DNA from: JAAYFT01 sp041655755
Lineage (GTDB): Bacteria > Bacillota > Clostridia > Tissierellales > Tissierellaceae
Direction of reading: 5' to 3'
Length of the DNA: 64,000 bases
Assembly: GCA_041655755.1 (NCBI GenBank)
Contig: JBBAEY010000001.1
Location: 1-64,000 of the forward strand
The notes beneath the pieces are model-generated. The model was given only the letters and a program-made list of their open reading frames with translations. It was not told the origin of the DNA and did not search any database. Every line of letters starts with the position of its first letter. The first letter of the stretch is position 1. Below are positions 43,001-51,968 of the stretch, in pieces. The position numbers were made by a program, and so were the translations under genes.

Positions 43001-46000
43001 TGTCTGGCTCTTGCTGCTGATTAGGTCCATGGCCATATTTATGTTTTCCCTGCTATCGTATTTATTTAATATGTCTACTACCTCTTCCTTGCTGGTCGAT
43101 ATGCCCGTAATATAGTATATTTCTACACTTTCCCCCGGTCCTATGCTTAGCTTTTTCCCAATGCTCATTATGGGGTCCAGCACTATTCCAACTGTATTGG
43201 AATTGCCCTTTTCCAATGCCTGGGGCTTTCTCAAGCTATTTCCCCTTCCTATGAAATTGCTTCTGTTGGTTTCATAGGTCATTATATTGTCTTCCTGTCC
43301 GAATACCTTGAGCCCGTGGAAGATGATGCTAGAGTCGGACTCCCCCTCCCTCTTCCTCCTATGGGCAACCAGTCCCTCCCTATTTTCTAAGAGCTCTGTT
43401 TTGACAAATAGGTTGCTAAAGGCCATATGGGCTAAATCGGCCTGGTAGCTGGTTCCCGTTAACTCAAAGTAGCTTATGACCTCCAATAGGGCCTCCTCTG
43501 AGCCTAGGTTTTTCAGTCTTATCTTCCTCATCTCACCCAGGTCCCCCGGCAGGAGAAAAATCTCCATAAGGGATTCAATCTTTCCATCTCTCCTAGTAAA
43601 ACTTGCCTTATCCGTCGAAAAGGATACACTATAGCTATCTGGCAGGACAAAGGTGGGGGCAAAACTAGTTGACCAAATCCTGTTGTTTTTTAAATCCTTC
43701 AGATAAATAAATTGTCCATAGGGCTTGGCTAAAAAATCCTTTCTCCACCTATTGATAAATATGTCCCTATTCTTTGAAAAGCCTTCCCCAAAACTATTTA
43801 TCATGGTGGAATAGCTGGCAGAGGATAGGATATGGCATTTTATGTCCTCTAGGGCTTCCATCCCATACTGCCTATTGTTCCAAAGGATGTCATTGTCCTT
43901 ATAAAATGCGAATTCATTTGGGTTTTCGTATTCATTGGACAGGTGGAATTTTTGGGGGACCTTTTCCTGCAGCAAATACTCCCCGCACTTCATAGATGGA
44001 TTTTTATGAAACCTTTTCACGGTTATATTGTCGTTTAGGAAGTTATTTATGGCAGTCAGTATCATACCCTGATGATGACTCATGTAGGATTTTACTATAC
44101 CCATTTCAAGGTGTTTGGGAAGTCTTTTCTTGGTATAGTCTATGGACTCATAAAAGCCATATTTCCCCTCAAATCCCTCCGATATCATTCTCCTTATATT
44201 GTTCATGGCCCTTGGATAATCGACACTTAAGGCCAAAAATGTCGAATAGGGGGATATGACCAACTCATCTTTCAAACCCCTTTTAAATCCCAGCTTTGCC
44301 ACGCCAAAGGCCTTGTATTGATAGTTGAAGTCAGAGTCAAAGGCAAAGTAGGCCGACTCGGATATACCCCAGGGAACGCCCTTGATGTGCCCATAATTTC
44401 TTTGTATGTCAACGGAGCTCCTATAGCTTTCGTCAAGCAGGGTATTTTTAAAGTTCTTCATATTTAGGGCGGGCATCAGGTATTCAAACATGGTTCCGGA
44501 CCAAGAAGCCAGGGAAATGTAGCCCCCTTCTTTCACCAGGGGTTTATCCAGCCTATGCCAGTGTTCTGGCCCTATTTCCCCCCTGGATATGGCTATATAG
44601 GAGCTGGTTCTCGCCTCTGATGCCAATAGGTCATAGTATATGGCCAGTTTTTTTTCACCCTCCAAATCGTAGCCTATATGAAACAATTGCTTCTCTGCAT
44701 TGTATAGGGGCTTGAGCTTTGTGTTGTCTATTAGGCTATCAATCCTCCTAAGCAAGTTCTTTTCATCTGATTCAGGGCTGCCCATATATTCACCTAGGCC
44801 CTCCCTTAGGACTATTAGGTAGGCCAAGAGATTGCCACTATCAACTGTAGATACAAAAATAGGCCTTAGGGCTTGCAAGCTTTCTGTATCATACCAGTTA
44901 TAGAGATTGCCCTCCCATTTGTCTAACTTCTCCAGACTTGTAATGGTCCGGTCTACCAGGTCTATCATTTGGTCTGCATCTATATATCCCAAATCACAGC
45001 TAGATAGGATAGACAGGAGATAAAATCCTATATTGGTTGGAGAGGTACGGTTGGCACTACCATTGTAGGGGTATTCCTGAAAATTGTCAGGGGGCAGGTA
45101 GTTGTTTTTTTCATCGGTAATCTCCCTGTAAAAATCCCATGTCTTTTGACCAATGGAGCGGAGTAATTCTATATCCTCCTTTTTCACTGCCACAGTTTCC
45201 TCCCTATCCTCCCTGCTAATATAAAAGGCCACTAGGGGGCCTAAAAGCCAGAAGGAGGATAGGGGCAGGATGATAGCGGCATTCTCTCCCCTTAAAAGGT
45301 AGCTGGACCCAATAAAGAGGAGCCCTATTATGATATTTGCCCTCATCCTCTTAAAATAGGCTGACAGCCTATGGCCAGACCTATTTTCAAGCTCAAAAGA
45401 GGTGGTCCATTCCAGCAGATTTCTCTTGGATATAAAGACCCTGTATAGGCTCCTGGAAATGGCATCCAGCATCTTGACTCCCTCATAGGGAAGGAAGATA
45501 AGGGACAATAGTCCCCTGTATAGGGGAAGTCTGTACCCCCTAATTTGATTGCCGTGGAGCCTTATACCTTGCCTGCCTGAATCTCGGACAAGGATATTCT
45601 TCACCGCCATGGCCAGAAGGGGGTAAAAGAACATTGGAAAAACAAAGGCTGCCCATATAGACATCCTAATAGGATAGATAGCTGTGCTCAGCATTAGCAT
45701 CAGCAGGGAAAGGGGCAGGAGCGATCTTCTCATATTGTCTGCTATCTTCCACTTTGATAGGAGACTCATATCCCTGCCCCTTGATCCGTATAGCCATTTG
45801 ATAAGCTGCCAGTCACCCCTTACCCATCTATGCTGCCTCATTATGTAAGAGTCGTATTTGTCGGGAAAACCGTCCATGAGAAAAATATCTGTGGCAAGCC
45901 CCGTCCTCAGGTAACTGCCTTCCAAGAGGTCATGGCTTAGGACGCTGTTTTCAGGAATAGTGTCCTTTAGAATATGCTGAAAAGTCCTCAGGTCATATAT

Positions 46001-48004
46001 TCCCTTGCCGGTAAATATAGCCTGGCAAAAGAGATCCTGATATATATCAGAAATAGCCCCGCTATAGGAATCTATTCCTCCTTCAGCGGCAAATACCCTG
46101 CTAAAGAAGGACCTATTGCCGGTCTCCCCGTCGACTACAATCCTAGGCTGGATTATGCCATAGCCCGATTCTACAGTCCTCCCCTCGTCTCCTAGGACTG
46201 CCTGATTAAGGGGGTGTGCCAAACTGCCTATGAGCTTCTTGGCCGCATTTATTGGAAGTTTGGTATCGGCGTCTAAGGTTATAACGTATTTTATGTCTAG
46301 CTCAGACACTTCATTTGATACAATTTCAAATGTTGTATCCTGGTCCAGTAGCAGGCTATTAAACTCAATCAGTGCACCCCTTTTCCTTTCCCAGCCCATC
46401 CATCTCCCCTGGGTCTTTGAAAGGGTCCGCCTCCTGTGAAAATAATAAAATCTTGGAAGCCCACCGGCGTATTTGCGGTTCAGCTCCTCTACAGCGGCCA
46501 GTCCCCTGGCTACTATCTCCTGGTCGCCCTGGGCCTTCTCCTCCTGCCCGTCCTTATAATCTCCCAGTATCCCAAAGTAAATGTTTTCATCCCTGTTGGA
46601 TAGGTAATGGGTTTCAAGGGTCTCTGCCAATTGGTCTATCCTCTCTGGATTTGGCAGTAGGCAGGGAACTATGACAAATGTAGAATACTCCTTTGGGATA
46701 TCCTCAAAGTCAATCTTTGGAATAGTGGTGGGCCCGTGCACCTTCATTAATATGTCGTTTATCAGGTTTACCGAAATTGACGTTACAGCTACTAGGGACA
46801 GGATAAAGGCCTCTAGTTTCCCCTCCCTATAGGCCAGATGTGAAAATAAAAGGGAAAATACAAGGGATAGGCCTACAAGGGAAAGTATGTACAGGCCCTG
46901 GTCCATCTTTGTCGCCCTTCCTATACTTCCCCTGTAATTAAACTCTTGGTATAGCTTTTCCAGTCCTTCATCTAGTAAGTAGTATCCTATATGGCAGCCC
47001 TTGTCCCTATTTCCCCTGTCAAATTCCTTCCCCGCAAGTTCAACTAACTTTTTCGCAACATATATCTCCTGCACCTTAAACTTATCTGCCAATTCCTGTA
47101 TCCTAAACCTGTATAGGTTCTTTGAAGCCCGGTCCATATGCCTGTAGACGTCCAAAGGGTCTTTTTCAATAGCTTTTTCTACTAAAGATATATTCTCAAA
47201 TATCCTCTCCCAATTTAGGTCATAGATGGTCCTTAGGCCAGTGATGCCGTATTTCAAACCTATTTGAAACTGGGAAAGCCTCCTATACTCCCTTTCCAGC
47301 AGGTCACTGACGCTGCTGCCCAGGTAATCCAGCTTTTCGTCAATCCTCTCCAATATATCCTTGGAGGAATTTGCCTCTTCCTTAATCCTCCTTCTCAGCC
47401 TTTCAACTTCTGTTGAGGTCATAAGGTGGATATTGCCTATGATATCCTCTAAATTGGACTCTGATAATATATCTAAAGCCTCTACCTTTTCCCATTTCCT
47501 ATATAGGTCGAGAATATCCAAGAGAACATTTTGTATATGCTGGAGCAGACCCAAATTTATAAAACTTGGGAGATGATATATTTCCTCCAGTGTAAGTATT
47601 TCATCTTTTTGAATTAAATTTATAAATTCAATCAGGCTGTCCTCAGTGATATTGGCATTGATATTTGAGATATTGTCAAGGGCCAGGAGATAGGCCCTGG
47701 GATAGCCCTTGAAAATCCCATCGTCTACAACATGTACTACAAGTCTCTTATCCCTCCTTATGCTGTTTTTTAAGTCTATATACTTCTGCTCTATATAGTA
47801 GAAATTATCCAATATCCACTGGCTTCCAACTGGAAGCTTTTTGCCCCTGACCAGTTCCCTATTTAGAATCTTGTAAATTCTCCTAATATCCTTAAAGGAA
47901 GCCTCCAAGTTATTTATCAGAAAGTTTCTTACATTTGCCTTCTTCTTTGTCCTGTATAGGGACAGGTCTAAGTTTCTTTTATCATCTCTTATTATTGGCC
48001 ACAT
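40070..48004 (-). CDS. Giant cyclic beta-1,2-glucan synthase-like protein (GT84 + GH94)
   Basis: A 2644-residue membrane protein of the NdvB/Cgs family, close to the length of proteobacterial homologues (about 2800). An N-terminal region rich in charged helices leads to a membrane-anchored glycosyltransferase with VIVPCLLPNPERIDQLAETL, the Asp motif ITLDADTKLPINAAKKLIGS (about 577) and RQHRWVRGDWQLIKWL (Q/RxxRW, about 725). Hydrophobic segments flank it (about 395-430 and 760-820). A glucoamylase-like domain follows (about 940-1330), then a C-terminal GH94-type phosphorylase half with LIGTGDWNDGMGKVG (about 2335, general acid Asp) and ENGGQYTHAAAW (about 2490). Such enzymes polymerise UDP-glucose into beta-1,2-glucan and cyclise it. 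It lies 25 bp after the nucleotidyltransferase gene. Cyclisation and product are inference. Confidence 0.92.
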   Translation of the reverse strand: MWPIIRDDKRNLDLSLYRTKKKANVRNFLINNLEASFKDIRRIYKILNRELVRGKKLPVGSQWILDNFYYIEQKYIDLKNSIRRDKRLVVHVVDDGIFKGYPRAYLLALDNISNINANITEDSLIEFINLIQKDEILTLEEIYHLPSFINLGLLQHIQNVLLDILDLYRKWEKVEALDILSESNLEDIIGNIHLMTSTEVERLRRRIKEEANSSKDILERIDEKLDYLGSSVSDLLEREYRRLSQFQIGLKYGITGLRTIYDLNWERIFENISLVEKAIEKDPLDVYRHMDRASKNLYRFRIQELADKFKVQEIYVAKKLVELAGKEFDRGNRDKGCHIGYYLLDEGLEKLYQEFNYRGSIGRATKMDQGLYILSLVGLSLVFSLLFSHLAYREGKLEAFILSLVAVTSISVNLINDILMKVHGPTTIPKIDFEDIPKEYSTFVIVPCLLPNPERIDQLAETLETHYLSNRDENIYFGILGDYKDGQEEKAQGDQEIVARGLAAVEELNRKYAGGLPRFYYFHRRRTLSKTQGRWMGWERKRGALIEFNSLLLDQDTTFEIVSNEVSELDIKYVITLDADTKLPINAAKKLIGSLAHPLNQAVLGDEGRTVESGYGIIQPRIVVDGETGNRSFFSRVFAAEGGIDSYSGAISDIYQDLFCQAIFTGKGIYDLRTFQHILKDTIPENSVLSHDLLEGSYLRTGLATDIFLMDGFPDKYDSYIMRQHRWVRGDWQLIKWLYGSRGRDMSLLSKWKIADNMRRSLLPLSLLMLMLSTAIYPIRMSIWAAFVFPMFFYPLLAMAVKNILVRDSGRQGIRLHGNQIRGYRLPLYRGLLSLIFLPYEGVKMLDAISRSLYRVFISKRNLLEWTTSFELENRSGHRLSAYFKRMRANIIIGLLFIGSSYLLRGENAAIILPLSSFWLLGPLVAFYISREDREETVAVKKEDIELLRSIGQKTWDFYREITDEKNNYLPPDNFQEYPYNGSANRTSPTNIGFYLLSILSSCDLGYIDADQMIDLVDRTITSLEKLDKWEGNLYNWYDTESLQALRPIFVSTVDSGNLLAYLIVLREGLGEYMGSPESDEKNLLRRIDSLIDNTKLKPLYNAEKQLFHIGYDLEGEKKLAIYYDLLASEARTSSYIAISRGEIGPEHWHRLDKPLVKEGGYISLASWSGTMFEYLMPALNMKNFKNTLLDESYRSSVDIQRNYGHIKGVPWGISESAYFAFDSDFNYQYKAFGVAKLGFKRGLKDELVISPYSTFLALSVDYPRAMNNIRRMISEGFEGKYGFYESIDYTKKRLPKHLEMGIVKSYMSHHQGMILTAINNFLNDNITVKRFHKNPSMKCGEYLLQEKVPQKFHLSNEYENPNEFAFYKDNDILWNNRQYGMEALEDIKCHILSSASYSTMINSFGEGFSKNRDIFINRWRKDFLAKPYGQFIYLKDLKNNRIWSTSFAPTFVLPDSYSVSFSTDKASFTRRDGKIESLMEIFLLPGDLGEMRKIRLKNLGSEEALLEVISYFELTGTSYQADLAHMAFSNLFVKTELLENREGLVAHRRKREGESDSSIIFHGLKVFGQEDNIMTYETNRSNFIGRGNSLRKPQALEKGNSNTVGIVLDPIMSIGKKLSIGPGESVEIYYITGISTSKEEVVDILNKYDSRENINMAMDLISSKSQTEIGYLNLDHANIELYEELLPYIFYLKGNKNKYKGILARKGRGKEGLWAHGISGDNPIVLVRIGSLENLDNLIKVLHAHEYWTYKGLTVDLIVVYEEEDKYYRPLNQKILELIYEIRGNLLNVQGGIYPRNIGSLDQDDISLFYKRAALIINAQEGFTFDDSKIYGQVKGGPRIKTPAEPIRSRELELDFFNGYGGFSKNGEEYVIRLQKGLNTPMPWVNVVANEEFGFIISERGTGFTWSVNSRENKLTPWYNDLINDLPSEIVYIRDRDSNELFSITPEPIRGEEDYIISYGKGYVNFEHNSHDLEQELTIFVPREEKVKINLIKLKNTADRERKLKIYYYIRPVIGVTDEETQLFLESSMDQGEIFTVENTSNSEFEGSSIFISSSKKINSYTGDRLEFLGYIPDYENPRGARLEKLSNRVGAGYNPCGVLELELCIPPGGQEDIVFLLAEERDGEKGRETVNKYRDLDSVTTALREVKDFWDRTVKTIEVSTKDKALNYLMNSWLIYQTISSRLWARAGYYQVGGAFGARDQIQDVSNILYHRPGEARRQILENCAHQYLEGDIQHWWHPAYDNEVNKGIRSRCSDDMLWLPYCLAKYIEATEDYGILDEEVNYIESDKLREGEYERYELPRRSAEKSTVYEHCIRAIRRGINLSERNIPLIGTGDWNDGMGKVGYKGKGESIWLGWFLGAVLQAFIPICRIRNDLEQVKEFEDLIPKLREAVEEGGWDGEWYMRAFFDDGSPIGSKHSEECIIDSISQSWSVISGLGREDRIRPALSAAEKHLVNEEDGIIALLSPPFENTELNPGYIKSYVAGVRENGGQYTHAAAWLIKAFALLGEGDKAYNLFKLINPINHTRTQIECARYKVEPYVLAADVYTNPQHLGRGGWTWYTGSSGWIYSVVLEDILGFRKEGKRIFINPSIPKDWDQYSIKYRYGKSTYHIEVKNSKDPDEAGYQVLVNGRPLEGDYIELTD

Positions 48005-48029
48005 ATTCCTTCCCCTCCCCTTACTTAGT

Positions 48030-50435
48030 CTAAGGCATTGTCATCTTCTTAATCTTGTCATGGTAGAATGCAAATAATTCCTCTGCATACTCCTCCTCTA
48101 GGGACTCTACATAAATATTTAGGTGGGGGTCTTTTTCATCTGGAATAATAAGGGCCCAGCCCCTATCATCTACAATTCTAATGCCCTCTTCCATTTCAAC
48201 CTTTTCCTCGCCAGCCTCCCCTAGTTTTCTGATGATGGACCCCCTATTGTCCCAGCTACATGGTATTTCCTTTTTTAGATAATGGTAGCGGGGTATTTCA
48301 TCGACTAATTCCCTAAGGCTGATGCCCTCTCCTACTATATAGTCTAGTATCATACCCGAGGCTAGGACATTGTCAAAATTTAGAACATACTGAAAATCTG
48401 CCTTGTTTTTTTTCATTTCCCCCAGGAGGCTCCATATATTTGTCTTTGAATATATAATATCCCCTCCATATTTACTTGCAATCTCCTCTGCTATTCTAGG
48501 TAGATTGTAGGGTACAATGGCCTTCTTTAAATTTCCGCTTCTAAAGCCAATTAAGAGGGTAAGTAGAAAATACTTGTCGTCATTAATTACATCCTTGCTA
48601 TCTGCCACAATAAGCCTTTCACCGTCACACCCGTAGATAAAGCCCAAGTCAGCAGCTCCCTCAAATATTATATTTTGAAACTCCTCTATCTCCATATTGC
48701 CCCTGTAGTCCAATAACTCTACATTGCAATTTATTCGCCTAAAAAGGCTTTCCGCGAGATTTGCCATGCTCCTTGACGGGGAGCTAATGACAATCTTTGC
48801 CGCCCTTTCCCTAATCCTATCCAAGTTTTTCATGCCCCCTATCCCCTCATTCAGGTATAGGAGGGAAAAGTTATTTATATCGATGGGTTCTTTAAGTTCA
48901 TTGGATTTACACCTTTTAAAGTCTTTAATAGCCAGAGAGTTTTCGACCTTCCTCTGTCTATCCTTGTCTAGGTTGGCTCCATTCCCGTCTAGTAGTTCTA
49001 TATTGACCTGACCCTCCACCCTGGGATCTCCATAAATGTGTATTCCACCATCTGCCCCGTAGTGCCTGACCCCAAATCTGCATATTGGCAGGGTGGCCTC
49101 TTTGATGTCTATTACCTGTGCACCAGTTGACATCATAGCTGAAATAAGGGAGCCCTTGATGGTCTTTGATGTGCCTTGGCCGTCAGAGCTTACCACAAAA
49201 CTGCCCTTCTTGGCCATGACGGTGGAGAAGCTGCTTCCAATCCCCAGGGCTATTTCCGGTCCAAGATCTACATTGAATTTTCCAGATATATTCCTGCTTC
49301 CGAAAAGCCTCCTGGTCTGCTTTTCCTCCCAGACCAGGTCCTTTCTCAGAACTGACCCCTCCTCCACTATTTTATAGGGCCATATCTTGACCCCTGGCTT
49401 TATGGTCGAATCCTGTAAAATCCTAGAATAGGGTCCTACCACGGCCCCCTCAAATACGCGAACCCTCTCGTCTAGGTTAGAATTGTTACATATTATGGAC
49501 CTTCTGATTTCACAGTTTCTAGATATGGTGCTATTGTTCCAAATGATACTTCTCTTAATAGACGTCCCCCCACCTATGAGACAATTGTCTCCTATGACCG
49601 AGTACTCGCCTATGACAGCTCCATTCCTTATGGTGCAATTGTCGCCAATAAATAGGGGGGCTATAAGCCTGCAGCCCTCTTCAATTAAACTATTCTTTCC
49701 TATCCATATCCCCTCCGATGCTGTGGACATAGGTTGATAATTGCCTTGGCCCTTGAATATATCCTCCTGAACCTGTATATAGGTGTTTAAATCGCCTATA
49801 TCACACCAGTAGCCCTCGGCCACATATCCATACATGGGAATGTCGTCCCTTAGAAGCCTTGGAAACAAATCCTTGCTAAAATCAAAGTTGTCTCCCCTTT
49901 TATAGTAGTTCAAGACCTCCGGTTCCAAGATATATATGCCCGTGTTTATGGTGTCAGAAAAAACCTCCCCCCAGCTAGGTTTTTCTAAAAACTTCCTTAT
50001 CCTGCCCTCCTCATCTGTTATTACTAGGCCATACTCCAGGGGAATAGGCTCTCTTTTTAATAGCAGTGTAGCCTTTGATCCCTTCTCCCTATGGTAGTCA
50101 AAGGCCCTTGACAAATCCATGTCTGTAAAACCATCTCCGCTTATGACTACAAAGCTACCATCCAGCATTTCCTCTGCATTCTTTACGCTGCCTCCTGTCC
50201 CCAGGGGCCTATCCTCTGTATAGTATCTTATATCTACGCCAAATCTTTCCCCATTCCCGAAGTATTCAGAAATCATTGAGGGCAGATAATGAAGCGTTAC
50301 ACCTATATCCCTGATACCGTGTCTCTTTAGCAGGTCTATGGCGTGTTCCATCACCGGCCTGTTCAATACTGGTACCATGGGTTTTGGTAAATGACAGGTT
50401 AGGGGCCTCAATCTCTTTCCAATGCCGCCTGACAT
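48030..50435 (-). CDS. NDP-sugar pyrophosphorylase fused to a degenerate phosphomannomutase-like domain
   Basis: An 801-residue protein. The nucleotidyltransferase domain (about 1-230) has GKRLRPLTCHLPKP, the metal-binding GDGFTDMD and EKPSWGE. A left-handed beta-helix of hexapeptide repeats follows (about 245-350; ISRNCEIRRSIICNN). The C-terminal part (about 375-800) is phosphomannomutase-like, but the catalytic TASHNP is replaced (GGIHIYGDPRVEG), DGDGDR is GCDGER, and the phosphate loop SGTEP is PDEKDP. The first ATG gives MSGGIGKRLRPL, missing the usual KAVIxAGG strand; in-frame codons I-K-G-I-I lie before it after a TAG, and the first is ATT at 50450-50448 with AGGAGG upstream. Its product probably feeds the glucan synthase downstream (UDP- or GDP-sugar). 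Confidence 0.85.
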   Translation of the reverse strand: MSGGIGKRLRPLTCHLPKPMVPVLNRPVMEHAIDLLKRHGIRDIGVTLHYLPSMISEYFGNGERFGVDIRYYTEDRPLGTGGSVKNAEEMLDGSFVVISGDGFTDMDLSRAFDYHREKGSKATLLLKREPIPLEYGLVITDEEGRIRKFLEKPSWGEVFSDTINTGIYILEPEVLNYYKRGDNFDFSKDLFPRLLRDDIPMYGYVAEGYWCDIGDLNTYIQVQEDIFKGQGNYQPMSTASEGIWIGKNSLIEEGCRLIAPLFIGDNCTIRNGAVIGEYSVIGDNCLIGGGTSIKRSIIWNNSTISRNCEIRRSIICNNSNLDERVRVFEGAVVGPYSRILQDSTIKPGVKIWPYKIVEEGSVLRKDLVWEEKQTRRLFGSRNISGKFNVDLGPEIALGIGSSFSTVMAKKGSFVVSSDGQGTSKTIKGSLISAMMSTGAQVIDIKEATLPICRFGVRHYGADGGIHIYGDPRVEGQVNIELLDGNGANLDKDRQRKVENSLAIKDFKRCKSNELKEPIDINNFSLLYLNEGIGGMKNLDRIRERAAKIVISSPSRSMANLAESLFRRINCNVELLDYRGNMEIEEFQNIIFEGAADLGFIYGCDGERLIVADSKDVINDDKYFLLTLLIGFRSGNLKKAIVPYNLPRIAEEIASKYGGDIIYSKTNIWSLLGEMKKNKADFQYVLNFDNVLASGMILDYIVGEGISLRELVDEIPRYHYLKKEIPCSWDNRGSIIRKLGEAGEEKVEMEEGIRIVDDRGWALIIPDEKDPHLNIYVESLEEEYAEELFAFYHDKIKKMTMP

Positions 50436-50548
50436 AATTATCCCTTTAATCTAAATCACTCCTCCTATCTCTTTGCTAACAGTCTTTATTATTTGTATCA
50501 GATAGAAAAAAATACATATTTGATACTTTTATATAATATAATTGGGAA

Positions 50549-50588
50549 ATAAAAAATTCTCCCTATATTGCCAAGCAATTGGGAGAAT
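50549..50588 (-). terminator. Terminator of the ars-type operon
   Basis: Minus strand: ATTCTCCC, inner stem ATTGC/GCAAT, GGGAGAAT, then a TTTTTTATTT tract. It lies about 100 bp after the thioredoxin gene and before the nucleotidyltransferase start. The remaining gap (50451-50690) shows no gene. Confidence 0.75.
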
Positions 50589-50690
50589 CTCTCAATACAT
50601 CTTTTCCTTATCTAGTGAATCTATGACACTAGGCCATTTAAGGCCCACAAGGACAGGTCAGGTCTCTTTATCAAAATTGAATTGACCATC

Positions 50691-50924
50691 CTAAACTTTT
50701 AATATCTTCTTTAACTCATTAACAGACAAGACCTTGCCAACTGAAACTAGCTCTTCATCTACAACTAAGGCTGGAGTCGTCATGACCCCATATCTGACTA
50801 TTTCTGCTAAACTCTCTACCTTTTCCACCCTTGCATCTATCTTTGATTGATGCAAAAATTTTTCCAAATTCTTCTCAAGTTTGTCGCACTTGGAACATCC
50901 AGTTCCCAATATCTTGATAACCAT
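50691..50924 (-). CDS. Small thioredoxin-family protein (redox-active disulfide protein 2 type)
   Basis: A 77-residue thioredoxin-fold protein with MVIKILGTGCSKCDKLEKNL, the CxxC active site (CSKC at residues 10-13) and the cis-Pro region VMTTPALVVDEELVSVGKV. It belongs to the short thioredoxin_3 group, which regularly follows DUF318 permease genes in arsenic-resistance clusters. It starts 11 bp after the permease and is the last gene of the operon; it probably supplies thiol reduction to a neighbouring arsenic protein. Confidence 0.88.
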   Translation of the reverse strand: MVIKILGTGCSKCDKLEKNLEKFLHQSKIDARVEKVESLAEIVRYGVMTTPALVVDEELVSVGKVLSVNELKKILKV

Positions 50925-50935
50925 TGACTAACCCC

Positions 50936-51940
50936 CTATATGAATAATGATGAAATAGAATTAAGCCCATATCCTACAATTATTATGCCAAGTGCAGCTA
51001 CCAGTATAAAGGTCCCCAATAGTTTTGGCTTGACTACCTTGCTTAGCATGACCAAGGATGGTATGGACATGGTGGTCACACCCATCATAAAGGAAATTAC
51101 CGTACCTATAGCTACATTTTTTGCAACCAGGGCCTCTGCTATGGGAATTGTCCCAAATATATCCGCATATATTGGTATGCCAATAAAGGTGGCTATTAAA
51201 ACAGAAAATGGGTTCCCGCTCCCCAGTGTCCTTTCAATAATAGACTGAGGCAACCAGTTGTGGATTCCCGCCCCTATGGCAACTCCAATCAGAATATATA
51301 TCCATACCCTGTTAAATATTTCCTTCACCTGACTTTTTGCGAAATCAATCCTATCCCTATTGGACATTTCTTCAGCTTCCATCTCCCTGGATTCCACACC
51401 CCATACATAGGGCTCCACATCTTCCTTCATATCCAACATTTCAATTATAAGTCCGCCAATCACTGCAATAATCACACCTGTAGCTACATATATTATTCCG
51501 ATTCTCGCCCCAAATGTTGAGACTAATAATAAAAATGCTGCCAAATCAACCATGGGCGAGGCTATTAGGAAGGAAAATGTTGCCCCCAAGGGCAGGCCTG
51601 CAGATACAAACCCTATGAAGATGGGTATGCTAGAGCAGGAGCAAAAGGGGGTCAAGATTCCCAATAGGGCACCTAGTATATTGCCCTTTATCCCCCTTAT
51701 CCCGCCCAAGAGCTTCCTTGTCCTCTCCGGCGGAAAATAAGATTGTATATATGATATAAAAAATATCATCACTGTCAGGAGTATAAATATCTTTATTACA
51801 TCATAGATAAAGAAATGAATACTAGCACCTATTCTCGTGTCCATGGATATTCTAAATGCCTTTACAAGTAATAATTCCACTAAATCCCAGAGCCATCTCA
51901 TCTTTAAAAACTGAGCATTTAACCAGGTAAATATATTCAT
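50936..51940 (-). CDS. DUF318 (ArsP/YraQ-like) membrane permease
   Basis: A 334-residue protein with eight or so membrane helices and the family signature LGILTPFCSCSSIPIFIGF, with three cysteines that suggest thiol-metalloid coordination. It is related to ArsP, which exports methylated or organo-arsenicals, but many members of this family have unknown substrates. AGGAGGTAGCATA precedes the ATG. It lies between a CobW-type GTPase and the small thioredoxin, in an operon headed by arsR. Confidence 0.88.
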   Translation of the reverse strand: MNIFTWLNAQFLKMRWLWDLVELLLVKAFRISMDTRIGASIHFFIYDVIKIFILLTVMIFFISYIQSYFPPERTRKLLGGIRGIKGNILGALLGILTPFCSCSSIPIFIGFVSAGLPLGATFSFLIASPMVDLAAFLLLVSTFGARIGIIYVATGVIIAVIGGLIIEMLDMKEDVEPYVWGVESREMEAEEMSNRDRIDFAKSQVKEIFNRVWIYILIGVAIGAGIHNWLPQSIIERTLGSGNPFSVLIATFIGIPIYADIFGTIPIAEALVAKNVAIGTVISFMMGVTTMSIPSLVMLSKVVKPKLLGTFILVAALGIIIVGYGLNSISSLFI

Positions 51941-51968
51941 TATGCTACCTCCTATGCTTGTTTAGAGC

